A stretch of 64,000 nt of DNA from Paenibacillus_F chitinolyticus_A (GCF_045038035.1 NZ_CP173427.1:5766001-5830000); one strand, 5' to 3'; counted from the first letter of the stretch, positions 51,913 to 60,743 are shown. Numbers and translations: made by a program. Notes: generated from the letters alone by a model not told the origin.

Positions 51913-53046
51913 ATGCGGATAGGTGTTCCTAAAGAAATCAAAAACAACGAAAATCGTGTCGCCGTAACTCCTTCGGGCGTTGTGGCTTTTGTTAAAGCAG
52001 GTCATGAAGTTCTCGTGGAGAAAAATGCCGGTATCGGAAGCGGCTTTACGAACGAAGAATACTTAACAGCAGGAGCTTCCCTGATCGATCAGGCGGCGGA
52101 TGTATGGGCCGGTGCGGACATGGTTATGAAGGTTAAAGAACCTCTTGCTTCCGAGTACGAGTACTTCCGCGAAGGTCTCATTCTCTTCACTTACCTTCAT
52201 CTTGCGGCAGAGCCTGAGCTGGCTAAAGCACTCACGGCTAAAGGCGTAACGGCTATCGCTTACGAAACGGTCGAAGTGAACCGTACGCTTCCGCTGCTGA
52301 CTCCGATGAGCGAAGTGGCCGGACGCATGTCCGCTCAAATCGGCGCTCAGTTCCTGGAGAAGCCGCACGGCGGCAAAGGGATCCTTCTTGCGGGCGTACC
52401 GGGCGTACAACGCGGCAAAGTAACCGTAATCGGCGGCGGTGTCGTAGGCACGAACGCGGCGAAGCTCGCTGTCGGTCTGGGCGCGGACGTAACGATCATC
52501 GACCTTAGCCCTGAGCGCCTTCGTCAACTGGACGACCTGTTCGGCAATCAGGTAAACACGCTGATGTCCAACCCGCTGAACATCGCGGAAGCGGTTGCGG
52601 CTTCGGACCTCGTGATCGGCGCCGTTCTCATTCCGGGTGCCAAAGCGCCTAAGCTGGTTTCCGAAGCGATGATCGCTTCCATGAAACCGGGCTCCGTAGT
52701 CGTTGACGTGGCCGTCGACCAAGGCGGTATCATTGAAACCGTCGACAAAATCACGACGCACGACAACCCGACTTACGTCAAGCATGGAGTCGTTCACTAT
52801 GCGGTCGCCAACATGCCGGGCGCGGTTCCGCGCACGTCTACTCTGGCGCTGACCAACGTCACCCTCCCTTATGCCCTGCAAATCGCAGGCAAAGGTGTAC
52901 TGCAGGCCGTGAAAGACAACGCCGCTCTTCAGCTTGGCGTCAACGTTGCCGGCGGCTCCATTACGTATGAAGCGGTTGCACGGGATCTCGGCTACGAATA
53001 CGTGCCGGTCGGCAAGGCTCTGGACAAAATCTCGGTTTCTTCCTAA
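51913..53046 (+). CDS. ald: Alanine dehydrogenase
   Basis: A 377-residue NAD-dependent enzyme that interconverts L-alanine and pyruvate plus ammonia, used for alanine catabolism and in spore formation and germination. Substrate-site Lys75 (MKVKEP) and catalytic His96 (YLHLAAEP) are in place, and the Rossmann motif is VIGGGVVGTNAAKLA. The ATG follows CTAAGGAGGCAGTTCTT. It is flanked by adeR and alr, forming a local alanine-metabolism group. Confidence 0.97.
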   Translation: MRIGVPKEIKNNENRVAVTPSGVVAFVKAGHEVLVEKNAGIGSGFTNEEYLTAGASLIDQAADVWAGADMVMKVKEPLASEYEYFREGLILFTYLHLAAEPELAKALTAKGVTAIAYETVEVNRTLPLLTPMSEVAGRMSAQIGAQFLEKPHGGKGILLAGVPGVQRGKVTVIGGGVVGTNAAKLAVGLGADVTIIDLSPERLRQLDDLFGNQVNTLMSNPLNIAEAVAASDLVIGAVLIPGAKAPKLVSEAMIASMKPGSVVVDVAVDQGGIIETVDKITTHDNPTYVKHGVVHYAVANMPGAVPRTSTLALTNVTLPYALQIAGKGVLQAVKDNAALQLGVNVAGGSITYEAVARDLGYEYVPVGKALDKISVSS

Positions 53047-53121
53047 ACCGGTCCTTTTCTTAAAGCCGGCCAGCCGCATCAGTCACTTTAACGAAAATAT
53101 ACCGCGGTTTCCGCGGCTTTC

Positions 53122-53159
53122 ATCCCCTCGAAGCTGCTTCGGGGGGATTTACCTCTTTT
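53122..53159 (+). terminator. Intrinsic terminator of ald
   Basis: The stem ATCCCC.CGAAGC-TGCTTCG.GGGGAT is followed by TTACCTCTTTT on the plus strand, about 75 bases past ald. Confidence 0.7.
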
Positions 53160-53201
53160 CGGGTTAGTTCTCGTCAAAATGTTTTTGGAGGCGAATTCTG
53201 C

Positions 53202-54404
53202 ATGCATCCTGCCAGTTACCGCGATACTTGGGCGGAAATTTCGCTAGACGCGATCGAACACAATGCCCGTACGTTCAAAAAAAATCTGCAGAGCGGCTGC
53301 AAGCTGATGGCTGTCGTCAAAGCCGACGGATACGGCCACGGGGCATACGAAACCGCACGTGCCGCTCTTCGCGCGGGCGCGGAATACCTCGCCGTAGCTC
53401 TGCTGGACGAGGCGCTGGAGCTGCGTGCGGCGGGCATCACGGAGCCGGTGCTTGTACTGGGCTACACGCCGCCCCGTTCCGTCAAGAAAGCCGTCCGCTC
53501 CGGCGTGACGCTCACGGTGTTTACGACCGACGTACTGGAGGCGGTCGGAGCCGCCGCGGCGGTTTCGTCCCGGACGCCTGCACGCATCCATCTCAAAGTA
53601 GATACCGGCATGACCCGGATCGGCGTAAGAACAGCGGAGGAAGCCCTCAGCTTCGCCCGCCAAGCCATTCAGACGCCGGGAGTAGCGCTGGAAGGGATCT
53701 TTACGCACTTCGCAACCGCCGACAGTGCAGACGATACCTTTACCCGCGAGCAGTTCCGGCGGTTTATGAACATCGTCGATCACCTCTCCGACGACGGCAT
53801 CGACATCCCGCTGCGCCACTGCTGCAACAGCGCCGCTACGATGCAGTATCCCGACATGCACCTGGACATGGTCCGTGTCGGGATCAGCTTGTACGGCCTG
53901 CTGCCCTCCGCAGCCTCCGAGCGGGACACTCACCCTCTGCAGCCGGCGATGCAGTTCAAGACCCGGCTCGTCCAGGTGAAGGACGTCGAGATCGGTACGC
54001 CGGTCAGCTACGGCAGCACCTTCATCGCCGAACGGCCTACCCGGATCGGCACTATCCCTGCCGGATATGCGGACGGCCTCTCCAGGTCCCTCTCCAACCG
54101 CGGAGATATGCTCCTGCACGGGAGCCGCGTCAGAATCGCCGGCAGAGTGTGCATGGATCAGACGATGCTGGATATCACGGACGTGGAGAATACCGAGGAA
54201 GGCGATCTGGTGACGATCTTCGGCAAATCCGGAGACGCGTTTCTTCATGTGGATGAAATCGCGGAACTAATGGACACCATCAATTACGAAGTCGTTTGCC
54301 TGATCGGAAAACGGGTCCCCAGAGTGTACCTCCATAAAGGGAAACCCGCAGCCTCGGTAAACAATCTGATCGGTGAAATACCTGCTCAGGATTTTCCGTC
54401 CTGA
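53202..54404 (+). CDS. alr: Alanine racemase
   Basis: A 400-residue PLP enzyme that makes D-alanine for peptidoglycan. The PLP lysine is Lys40 (AVVKADGYGHG) and the second catalytic base is the Tyr of SYGSTF near residue 270. ATG at 53202 follows TTGGAGGCGAA. Having its own terminators on both sides, it is probably a single-gene unit. With ald and the permease it links import, catabolism and racemisation of alanine. Confidence 0.96.
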   Translation: MHPASYRDTWAEISLDAIEHNARTFKKNLQSGCKLMAVVKADGYGHGAYETARAALRAGAEYLAVALLDEALELRAAGITEPVLVLGYTPPRSVKKAVRSGVTLTVFTTDVLEAVGAAAAVSSRTPARIHLKVDTGMTRIGVRTAEEALSFARQAIQTPGVALEGIFTHFATADSADDTFTREQFRRFMNIVDHLSDDGIDIPLRHCCNSAATMQYPDMHLDMVRVGISLYGLLPSAASERDTHPLQPAMQFKTRLVQVKDVEIGTPVSYGSTFIAERPTRIGTIPAGYADGLSRSLSNRGDMLLHGSRVRIAGRVCMDQTMLDITDVENTEEGDLVTIFGKSGDAFLHVDEIAELMDTINYEVVCLIGKRVPRVYLHKGKPAASVNNLIGEIPAQDFPS

Positions 54405-54468
54405 TAGGTTTGAAAACAGGAGAGCCGGTTCCTCCTCGTTTTTCGGAGCCTGGTTATAAAACAGTACG

Positions 54469-54505
54469 AACCCGTTCCTTCTTTAAGGATCGGGTTTTTT
54501 TTTTT
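54469..54505 (+). terminator. Intrinsic terminator of alr
   Basis: The stem AACCCG.TCCTT-CTTT-AAGGA.CGGGTT ends in ten T. Confidence 0.92.
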
Positions 54506-54545
54506 CGTGGTCAAGCCATGGTATATTCAATAAGTTAGTCACACA

Positions 54546-54906
54546 ATATCCACAGATTTATCACTTGTTAACATCGTTATCCACAAGTTGTTAACAAATA
54601 TTCACCGAAAAACGTTATCCACTTGTGGGTAACGTTTGATAATTCTCGGTTTTCCCGATTAGTAGAATTTCGTTCTTTTTCACGGTATTTCAATTTTCTG
54701 AATTTTACGACTAAACTGAATTTTCCTCAGTATTCATGCGGGTTTACGCTTCACGCTTTTCTTTTCTTTTATACCTATCCTTAAACAGGTTGAGTTAATT
54801 TATGCTTTTCTCCAATTAGCTTTGTTTGCTTGCGTCGCTCAATTTGGATAGACTAATGTACGATTCACAGGTACAATGAATAAAGTTGTCCACATTTTTA
54901 TCCACA
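54546..54906. other. DnaA-box cluster in an AT-rich intergenic region
   Basis: Six matches to the DnaA box TTATCCACA (at most one mismatch each): 54546-54554 (ATATCCACA), 54577-54585 (perfect), 54615-54623 (TTATCCACT), 54624-54632 on the minus strand (TTACCCACA), 54886-54894 (TTGTCCACA) and 54898-54906 (perfect). Boxes three and four are back-to-back inverted and sit in a larger palindrome. TTGTTAACA words are interspersed. The stretch is AT-rich and non-coding, and lies near where gene orientation flips from mostly minus to mostly plus. dnaA itself is not nearby, so this may be a regulatory or accessory DnaA-binding site rather than oriC. Confidence 0.65.
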
Positions 54907-55001
54907 ACATGTTAACAAAGGGAATGAACGTTCGGGGCATAACTTCATTTTCTTCCCTCATAACTGCTGTAACAGGCCGGACAAGGAGCAGAAACAACTT
55001 T

Positions 55002-55535
55002 ATGGAAACCGTACAATTTGACCATGATCCTCATGATCCTATACAAGCCGAGCACGAAAAATGGATGCGGGAAGCCATGCTCGAAGCGGACAAAGCAAAA
55101 GCGCTGATGGAAGTTCCCATTGGGGCCGTGATCGTCCGCGGCGGCGAGATCATCGGGCGCGGCCACAACCTGCGCGAAACCTCGCTAGATCCTACCGCTC
55201 ATGCGGAGATTATCGCGATACGCGAAGCCAGCGAGAAGCTGGGAGCCTGGCGGCTGCTGGACTGCAGGCTCTACGTCACGCTGGAGCCGTGTCCGATGTG
55301 CGCGGGCGCCATCGTCCAGTCACGCGTTCCCCAGGTGATTTACGGCACGCCGGATCCCAAAGCGGGCTGTGCCGGAACGCTGATGAACCTGCTGCAGGAA
55401 GAGCGCTTCAACCACTGCGTTGACGTGATCAGCGGGGTACTGCAGCCCGAGTGCGCTTCCCAGTTGACTGATTTCTTCCGGGATCTGCGCCGCCGGGCCA
55501 AGGAAACCAAGAAGGCGCTTCCAGCGGAGGAGTAA
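55002..55535 (+). CDS. tadA: tRNA-specific adenosine deaminase TadA
   Basis: A 177-residue zinc deaminase that converts A34 of tRNA-Arg(ACG) to inosine. Zinc ligands and catalytic Glu are seen: His67 and Glu69 (HAEI), Cys97 and Cys100 (PCPMCAGA). The ATG at 55002 (METVQFDHD) has AAGGAG 13 bases upstream, a loose spacing; the ATG at 54876 would extend the protein through the DnaA-box region and has no RBS. The first ~20 residues precede the usual TadA start, so a start near residue 22 (MREAMLEAD) cannot be ruled out. Confidence 0.93.
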   Translation: METVQFDHDPHDPIQAEHEKWMREAMLEADKAKALMEVPIGAVIVRGGEIIGRGHNLRETSLDPTAHAEIIAIREASEKLGAWRLLDCRLYVTLEPCPMCAGAIVQSRVPQVIYGTPDPKAGCAGTLMNLLQEERFNHCVDVISGVLQPECASQLTDFFRDLRRRAKETKKALPAEE

Positions 55536-55616
55536 CTTCTCTCCTCCAAGGTTTTGCCTCGGAGATTCTTCCTCCCTCAAACCATTCTGTGGTATACTAA
55601 ATAACGGAATTTATTT

Positions 55617-55690
55617 GCGCCCGTAGCTCAGCAGGATAGAGCGACAGTTTCCTAAACTGCAGGTCGGAGGTTCGAATCCTCTCGGGCGCG
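55617..55690 (+). tRNA. tRNA-Arg (anticodon CCU)
   Basis: A 74-base cloverleaf. Acceptor GCGCCCG pairs with CGGGCGC, discriminator G; D-stem GCUC/GAGC; anticodon stem ACAGU/ACUGC region with loop UUCCUAA giving anticodon CCU (reads AGG); T-arm with GGUUCGAAUCC. CCA is not encoded. A TATACT sequence at 55593-55598 is a likely -10 box. It stands alone between tadA and the biosynthetic operon. Confidence 0.95.
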
Positions 55691-55705
55691 TTCTATATTC
55701 GCTCG

Positions 55706-55736
55706 AAAACCCTTGATACATAAGGGTTTTTTCTTT
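55706..55736 (+). terminator. Intrinsic terminator of tRNA-Arg
   Basis: The stem AAAACCCTT-GATACAT-AAGGGTTTT is followed by TTCTTTTTT. Confidence 0.88.
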
Positions 55737-56415
55737 TTTACAGCATAAATTAGACTCGGCATAGATTGCGCTTTTTTCTTGTAGGGTCAATTTGGGCGGC
55801 ATTTCTCTTTTGTAGAGCCGATTTTCTTTTCTTCCTCCAAACGACAAATTATTTTTACAATTTATTACAAATTTTAACACAGATTAGAAATATATTCCCC
55901 TGCCGTTTCGCTCCCCTCCGCTTCTTATATAGCGAAATTGATCCTGGATTACCGTTTTCTCCCCTTCGTCCCCCTACTCCAATCAGGGTTTCCGAATTCA
56001 TATATCATCCGCGTCATTTCTTTTCGCCATTTAAAAACAGCCAGGCCAAAATTAAATACTAAAACTTAATTTATAGATTTTTGAGCAATTTAACGAAATT
56101 TTAATTTACTTTTTTTGTCTAAAAAAGTAAAATCATAGTTGAAGAGATGGTTATGGATGTTTATGTATCTATTTACATTTCATCCATTTCGAATCTATTG
56201 GCCTACTTCCTCTTTTCACCCCTATCTTCCGGATTATTCGTACTGTGACGAAAGAACGATTTTTTGAGATCCTCACTTCAAGACCATCCATAACATCCAG
56301 CAACCATCTTTTAGCTTGCGCTTCTCAGCCTGTCCGGTATCACTTCCATTTTCGTGCAGTTCGGAAAATGGGGTTCTTTCTTATTTTGCATGTTCATCGG
56401 AAAGGAGATCTATGT
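55737..56415 (+). other. 680-base AT-rich leader region of the five-gene operon
   Basis: No convincing gene is present; an open frame at 55766-56062 lacks an RBS and has no family motif. It must hold the operon promoter, but the best candidate (TTGAAG at 56141, TATGTA 17 bases on) is weak. An exact 11-bp inverted repeat lies at 56107-56133. The long untranslated stretch and the absence of an obvious promoter suggest regulated expression. Confidence 0.5.
56107..56133. repeat. 11-bp palindrome upstream of the biosynthetic operon
   Basis: TTTACTTTTTT and AAAAAAGTAAA flank TGTCT. It is a candidate operator for the operon or a bidirectional terminator-like hairpin. Confidence 0.5.
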
Positions 56416-57300
56416 ATGAGTAAATTGCTGCGTCTTTCAAAGATTTTTCATCCGAAATCCGGCCGCGCTTTCATGCTTCCGGTTGATCACGGCACCACCT
56501 ACGGACCTCTTAACGGAATCTCCTCCATGCCGGCTTTACTTCGTATGGCCAACCGCTTCCGACTGCAGGCTATCATTGCTCATAAGGGAGCCATCCGCCG
56601 GGCCCTCGAAAGCAGTGAATCGCCGTGGGGAACCGAATTTATTCTCCATCTCTCGGCTTCCACTCAAATGTCACCGGATATGTCCAATAAGCAAATCGTA
56701 TCGACTGTCCGTCACGGCCTGCAAATCGGGGCTATCGGCCTTTCCGTACATATTAACCTGGGCGTCCCCCAGGAACATGCGATGCTGCGCGACCTCGGTC
56801 TTATCTGTGATGAGGCTTATGCTTGGGGCCTTCCGGTCCTGGCAATGATGAACGTTCCTGAGGAAGATCTTTCGGGGGGAGCGGCGGCTACCAATAAAAT
56901 AGCTCACGCGGTTCGTATTGCCGGAGAATTGGGCGCGGATCTTGTCAAAGTTCAGACGCCGGTTACTCCGCAGAGAGCGGCTGAAGCCGTAGCCGCTTTT
57001 AACATCCCCGTGCTGATGGCCGGAGGAAGCTCGGTCGGCGACAAGCTGGCTTTTTTCCGTGGAGTCAGGGAAATGCTCGATGCCGGGGGCAAAGGTCTGT
57101 GCATAGGCCGGAATCTGTTCGAGGATTCTCGTCCCGATGATATGTGCCGTGCTCTCGGAGATCTTGTTCATAAGGACTGCAGCGCGGAGGAAGCTTACGA
57201 GACCTATTTAGCCGCCTCCTCCCGCATGCCGCTTATCACGAAGCAGACCGACCCCGGAATTGCCGCCGCACAATTTGACCCTTGGGAGGAATACGCATGA
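56416..57300 (+). CDS. Class I aldolase of the ADH-synthase/GriI type
   Basis: A 294-residue TIM-barrel aldolase of the DeoC/LacD family that includes archaeal 2-amino-3,7-dideoxyheptulosonate (ADH) synthase and GriI. GriI condenses aspartate semialdehyde with a C3 sugar phosphate on the way to 3-amino-4-hydroxybenzoate. Seen: PVDHG (Asp24), Schiff-base Lys178 in GADLVKVQTP, phosphate loops MAGGSS and GRNLFE. The acid/base Tyr found in related enzymes (AMMY) is Asn146 here (AMMNVPEE). The ATG at 56416 follows AAAGGAGAT; a frame to 56245 has no RBS. The stop overlaps the next gene's ATG (ATGA). Paired with DHQS-II downstream, which supports the AHBA-type role. Confidence 0.85.
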   Translation: MSKLLRLSKIFHPKSGRAFMLPVDHGTTYGPLNGISSMPALLRMANRFRLQAIIAHKGAIRRALESSESPWGTEFILHLSASTQMSPDMSNKQIVSTVRHGLQIGAIGLSVHINLGVPQEHAMLRDLGLICDEAYAWGLPVLAMMNVPEEDLSGGAAATNKIAHAVRIAGELGADLVKVQTPVTPQRAAEAVAAFNIPVLMAGGSSVGDKLAFFRGVREMLDAGGKGLCIGRNLFEDSRPDDMCRALGDLVHKDCSAEEAYETYLAASSRMPLITKQTDPGIAAAQFDPWEEYA

Positions 57301-58058
57301 TCATTGATGGGCACGCCCACATATCGAGACAGGATTACAGCAGCCCCGAACGGCTGCTGGACGATATGAAATCGGCGGGTATAGACAAAGCCGTCCTGGT
57401 GCCGGGCGGCATGCTGGACGTTAGGCGCATGACCCGGTACATCACCGGAGTGGAAAAGCCGATCCTGACGGATCCGCCCAACGATACCGTGCTGGATATT
57501 ATCCGTGAATACCCGGACAAATTTTACGGAATCTGCTGCATTAATCCTAACGACGGGGCTCCGGCGGCTCTGGCTTCCCTGGAGAAGGCTTATCGAAACG
57601 GCTTCAAAGGCCTCAAGATGTCACCTCTTGTCCATCAGGTTTCTCTTATGGGAGACGTCGTTAAAGAGCTTGCCGCCCTGTGCGGGGACTATGGAATTCC
57701 CTTCTATACGCACCTAGTTATTCAAGCAACCGCAAACACGGCCGCACTGGGTTCCCTCGCCGAAGCTTTTCCCGGTACTAACTTCGTTGTCGGCCATATG
57801 GGATTCGGCCCGCTCGATATAGATGCCATAGAATTAGCGGCACGAAGGGAAAATGTTTACCTGGAAACGTCTACGGGCAACCCCTTGGCGATTCAGACCG
57901 CCGTTAAACTGGCGGGACCGGATAAACTTATGTTCGGTTCCGAGTTTCCCTTGTCGGACCCATTCGTAGAGAAGGTCAAAATCGACCGTCTCTCTATCTC
58001 CGATGCGGATAAGGAAACGATTTTGCATCATACGATTTCACGTTTGCTCGGACTATAA
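57297..58058 (+). CDS. Amidohydrolase family protein (amidohydrolase_2 type)
   Basis: A 253-residue TIM-barrel metal enzyme. Metal ligands are His6 and His8 (DGHAHIS), His139 (YTHL) and His167 (VGHMG). The usual last ligand Asp is replaced by Glu216 (MFGSEFP rather than GSDYP). In benzoxazole pathways (nataxazole NatAM, and closoxazole) an amidohydrolase-like protein cyclises the ortho-aminophenol ester or amide instead of hydrolysing; by context this protein could do the same. The start is the ATG at 57297 after GGGAGGAATACGC, sharing bases with the aldolase stop. Hydrolysis of an amide remains an alternative. Confidence 0.78.
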   Translation: MIIDGHAHISRQDYSSPERLLDDMKSAGIDKAVLVPGGMLDVRRMTRYITGVEKPILTDPPNDTVLDIIREYPDKFYGICCINPNDGAPAALASLEKAYRNGFKGLKMSPLVHQVSLMGDVVKELAALCGDYGIPFYTHLVIQATANTAALGSLAEAFPGTNFVVGHMGFGPLDIDAIELAARRENVYLETSTGNPLAIQTAVKLAGPDKLMFGSEFPLSDPFVEKVKIDRLSISDADKETILHHTISRLLGL

Positions 58059-58085
58059 CATTCGCCGTATAAGGAGGGAAAGCAC

Positions 58086-59435
58086 GTGGCCGTAACAGCC
58101 AGAAGCCAAATGGAATTGATGTCCGGACAAAAAGCGGCGGACAGGTTCGAGCCGCACGTCCGGTGGCTTAACAGCCTGACCGAACGCGGAATGTCGGTAG
58201 AAAACCTGAGTCAGCCGGAAGTGGACGCTTATCACCGGAGAGCCTTACGCAGTTTACTTCAATTTGTGTATGAAACCAACGAGTTTTACAAACAGCGTAT
58301 GGATATCACGGGTCTGACTCCCGAAGAAGCATCCAATCCGGCTTTATTTGCCCAGCTGCCTTTCCTGACAAAGGATGACTTGCGCAATGATCCGCGCTCC
58401 ATCATTTGCTCGCCTGATCTGGCTCATATCCATACTTCGACCGGCACAACCGGAGGCAAGCCGATCTTTATCGGCCATACTTTGAATGATCTTTATCGGC
58501 TGGATACGGCCCCCCGCTACCCATCCCTTATGCAGAACACGCGAAATACCGTAGTCGGAAACGCCTTACCTTACGAAATGAGCTCGTCCGGGCTTTCATT
58601 TCACCGGGTGTTCCAATATATGCAGGACTGCTGCGTACTGCCTGTCGGCAAAGGGGGAGCTTATTCTCACCCCGATAAGGCTCTTGAATGCATGCTGGCC
58701 TGGGATATGCAAACCTTGATTATTGCTCCTTCCTACGCCGTGACCCTGGCTGAACATGCGCAGAAACTAGGAATCGACCTTCATCGTGATTTCAACTTGC
58801 AGCATTTGTTTTTGACCGGTGAAGGCGCTTCACCCGCTCTTCGCGAACGGATCGAACGGATCTGGAATACATCGGTGACAACCTGGTACGGGTCGCTTGA
58901 GGTAGGTCTGATCGGGATCGAATGCTTGGAGCACCAAGGTTACCATTTGGCAGAAGGCCATACCTATACCGAAATCGTTCATCCTGTTACGGGGGAGCCC
59001 CAATCTCCCGGCATCGTCGGCGAAGTCGTTCTCACTACCCTGATGCGCGACGGCATGCCCATAATCCGGTACAAAACCGGAGATCTCGGCTGCATTGAGG
59101 AAGGTCCCTGCCCTTGCGGCTGCCGTCTTCGCCGTTTGCAGCTGAGAGGACGTATGGGCGATCAGCTCGCCCTTAACAGCGGGAATTTTTCTCCCCTGTA
59201 TCTGGAACAGCAGCTCCTGCAAATCGGCGGAACAGGAAACTGGTACCAATTTATCGTTGAAAACGGGGAGCTTTCCATACTCGTCGAAGCTTCCGATTCA
59301 AGCGTAGACCGGTCGGAGCTTTTAACGGAGATAAAACTGCGTATCGAAGCGAGCATCCGGCAATCTTGCGACGTTCAAGTCGTGGATTACGTGGAGCGAG
59401 ACGCGGGAAAAGCCCGCCGGGTTATTCGACTATAA
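58086..59435 (+). CDS. PaaK-type AMP-forming acyl ligase 1
   Basis: A 449-residue phenylacetate-CoA ligase-like adenylating enzyme. The P-loop TSTGTTGGKP (117-126) is complete, followed by YGSLEVG, RYKTGDLG and a zinc-type CPCGC motif near residue 345, and a C-terminal domain with GKARRVIRL (catalytic Lys). It should activate an aryl acid as acyl-AMP, and perhaps pass it to CoA or an amine/hydroxyl. In this operon the aminohydroxybenzoate made by the aldolase/DHQS-II pair is the natural substrate. GTG start with AAGGAGGG seven bases upstream. Confidence 0.85.
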   Translation: MAVTARSQMELMSGQKAADRFEPHVRWLNSLTERGMSVENLSQPEVDAYHRRALRSLLQFVYETNEFYKQRMDITGLTPEEASNPALFAQLPFLTKDDLRNDPRSIICSPDLAHIHTSTGTTGGKPIFIGHTLNDLYRLDTAPRYPSLMQNTRNTVVGNALPYEMSSSGLSFHRVFQYMQDCCVLPVGKGGAYSHPDKALECMLAWDMQTLIIAPSYAVTLAEHAQKLGIDLHRDFNLQHLFLTGEGASPALRERIERIWNTSVTTWYGSLEVGLIGIECLEHQGYHLAEGHTYTEIVHPVTGEPQSPGIVGEVVLTTLMRDGMPIIRYKTGDLGCIEEGPCPCGCRLRRLQLRGRMGDQLALNSGNFSPLYLEQQLLQIGGTGNWYQFIVENGELSILVEASDSSVDRSELLTEIKLRIEASIRQSCDVQVVDYVERDAGKARRVIRL

Positions 59436-59453
59436 CAAGAGGAGATCTGCGAA

Positions 59454-60743
59454 ATGAGTAAAGCGCTGAAAGAAACGCCTGATATTAATCCGAAGGCACC
59501 TAATGATTCCACCGCCCAGCCAACCGAAAAACCGGCCGAAGCGAAAACAAGCGGTACAGCCGCTCCGGGTCCCAGCCTCAATCAGGCCAAAAATAAACCT
59601 ATCGCGCCCGTGCGCGGCAAATACGCGTGGTTCGATATCAGTTCTTTACCCGCACCGGAGCAATGGGGCGCTATCGTACAAGCTCTGCCTCATCAGAAAT
59701 TCACCGGCGTCATAGCCAACGAGCAGCAGGTGAAGCAGCTTCCCCCGAATTTGGATAAAATCACCTATGTCGAAGGCACCCCTTCTCCCGATAAGCTGGC
59801 GGCTTTAAATGAAGCCTACGACATCGTTATTTTGGAATCGGCAGTGATCGGCGGCAGCTGGTTCAGACGCAACCGTGAAGCCATTACCTGTAAAATCGGC
59901 ACGAGCGTGAATGTAACGGACCCTGATTCTTTGCAGCTCGCGGTAGCCATGACCCACGAGGTGTCCTTGCTAATTGTCGAATTCCGCGACGATACAAAAA
60001 TTCCGCTTGAAATCGTTCTGGCGGACGCCCAAAATTTCGGTACCGAAGTGGTCATGAAAGTACGCGACGATGTCGAAGCGAAAGTCGTCTTCGGCGTACT
60101 CGAATGCGGGGCGGATGGTGTCCTGATCGAGTCCGGCGATCTCGGCCAAGTATATGCGGTCGGCGAAGTAATTACTTCAACGGGCCAAAAAGGCGGTCAG
60201 CCGCTTCAGAAGCTGACCATTACACGGACGGAGCATGTCGGCATGGGCGATCGCGCCTGTATCGACCTGACGAGCTATCTCGGCCTCGACGAAGGCGTGC
60301 TGCTCGGTTCCTTTTCCTGCGGGGGCATTCTTGCCTGCAGCGAGACACACCCGCTTCCGTATATGCCGACGAGACCTTTCCGCATCAATGCGGGCAGCCT
60401 GCACACCTATGTGCTGGCACCGGATAACCGGACCTGGTACTTGTCCGACCTGCGATCGGGAATGGAAGTCCTCGTCGTCAGCACATCCGGCAAAGCGAGA
60501 CGTGTTTCGGTCGGCCGCGTGAAAATCGAGCGGCGCCCTCTGCTTTATATCGAAGCCCGGGCGGAAGACGGAACGACTCTTAATGTCATTATGCAAGAGG
60601 ACTGGCACGTACGCGTATTCGGCACGGAAGGCCAGCCGATCAACATTACGACATTAAAGCCGGGCGACCAGGTGCTGGGCTATACGATGGACCCCGGCAG
60701 ACATGTCGGCGTGAAAGTCGACGAGCTGATTATCGAACAGTAA
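59454..60743 (+). CDS. 3-dehydroquinate synthase II family protein (GriH-like)
   Basis: A 429-residue member of the archaeal-type DHQS-II family. The conserved block runs through VGMGDRACIDLTSYL, GSFSCGG, RPFRINAGSLHTYVL and KIERRPLLYIEA, so the core is intact. The first ~50 residues are a Pro/Ala/Lys/Thr-rich tail not found in archaeal homologues. In archaea it makes 3-dehydroquinate; its homologue GriH makes 3-amino-4-hydroxybenzoate without NAD. A GriH-type role is inferred because the aldolase and AMP ligases are clustered with it. ATG follows AAGAGGAGATCTGCGA. Confidence 0.88.
   Translation: MSKALKETPDINPKAPNDSTAQPTEKPAEAKTSGTAAPGPSLNQAKNKPIAPVRGKYAWFDISSLPAPEQWGAIVQALPHQKFTGVIANEQQVKQLPPNLDKITYVEGTPSPDKLAALNEAYDIVILESAVIGGSWFRRNREAITCKIGTSVNVTDPDSLQLAVAMTHEVSLLIVEFRDDTKIPLEIVLADAQNFGTEVVMKVRDDVEAKVVFGVLECGADGVLIESGDLGQVYAVGEVITSTGQKGGQPLQKLTITRTEHVGMGDRACIDLTSYLGLDEGVLLGSFSCGGILACSETHPLPYMPTRPFRINAGSLHTYVLAPDNRTWYLSDLRSGMEVLVVSTSGKARRVSVGRVKIERRPLLYIEARAEDGTTLNVIMQEDWHVRVFGTEGQPINITTLKPGDQVLGYTMDPGRHVGVKVDELIIEQ

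Noticed and set aside
55766..56062. A 98-codon open frame before the operon
   Set aside because: Phe/Leu-rich translation of AT-rich DNA, no RBS, overlaps the tail of the tRNA terminator region.
55617..56300. tRNA-Arg as an integration site for the biosynthetic operon
   Set aside because: No repeat of the tRNA 3' end and no integrase gene can be seen before or after the operon; the only short echo (TTCGAATC near 56195) is too short.
56140..56300. Repeated GGATG/CATCC words in the operon leader as a possible riboswitch
   Set aside because: The words are imperfect and no known aptamer consensus is matched.
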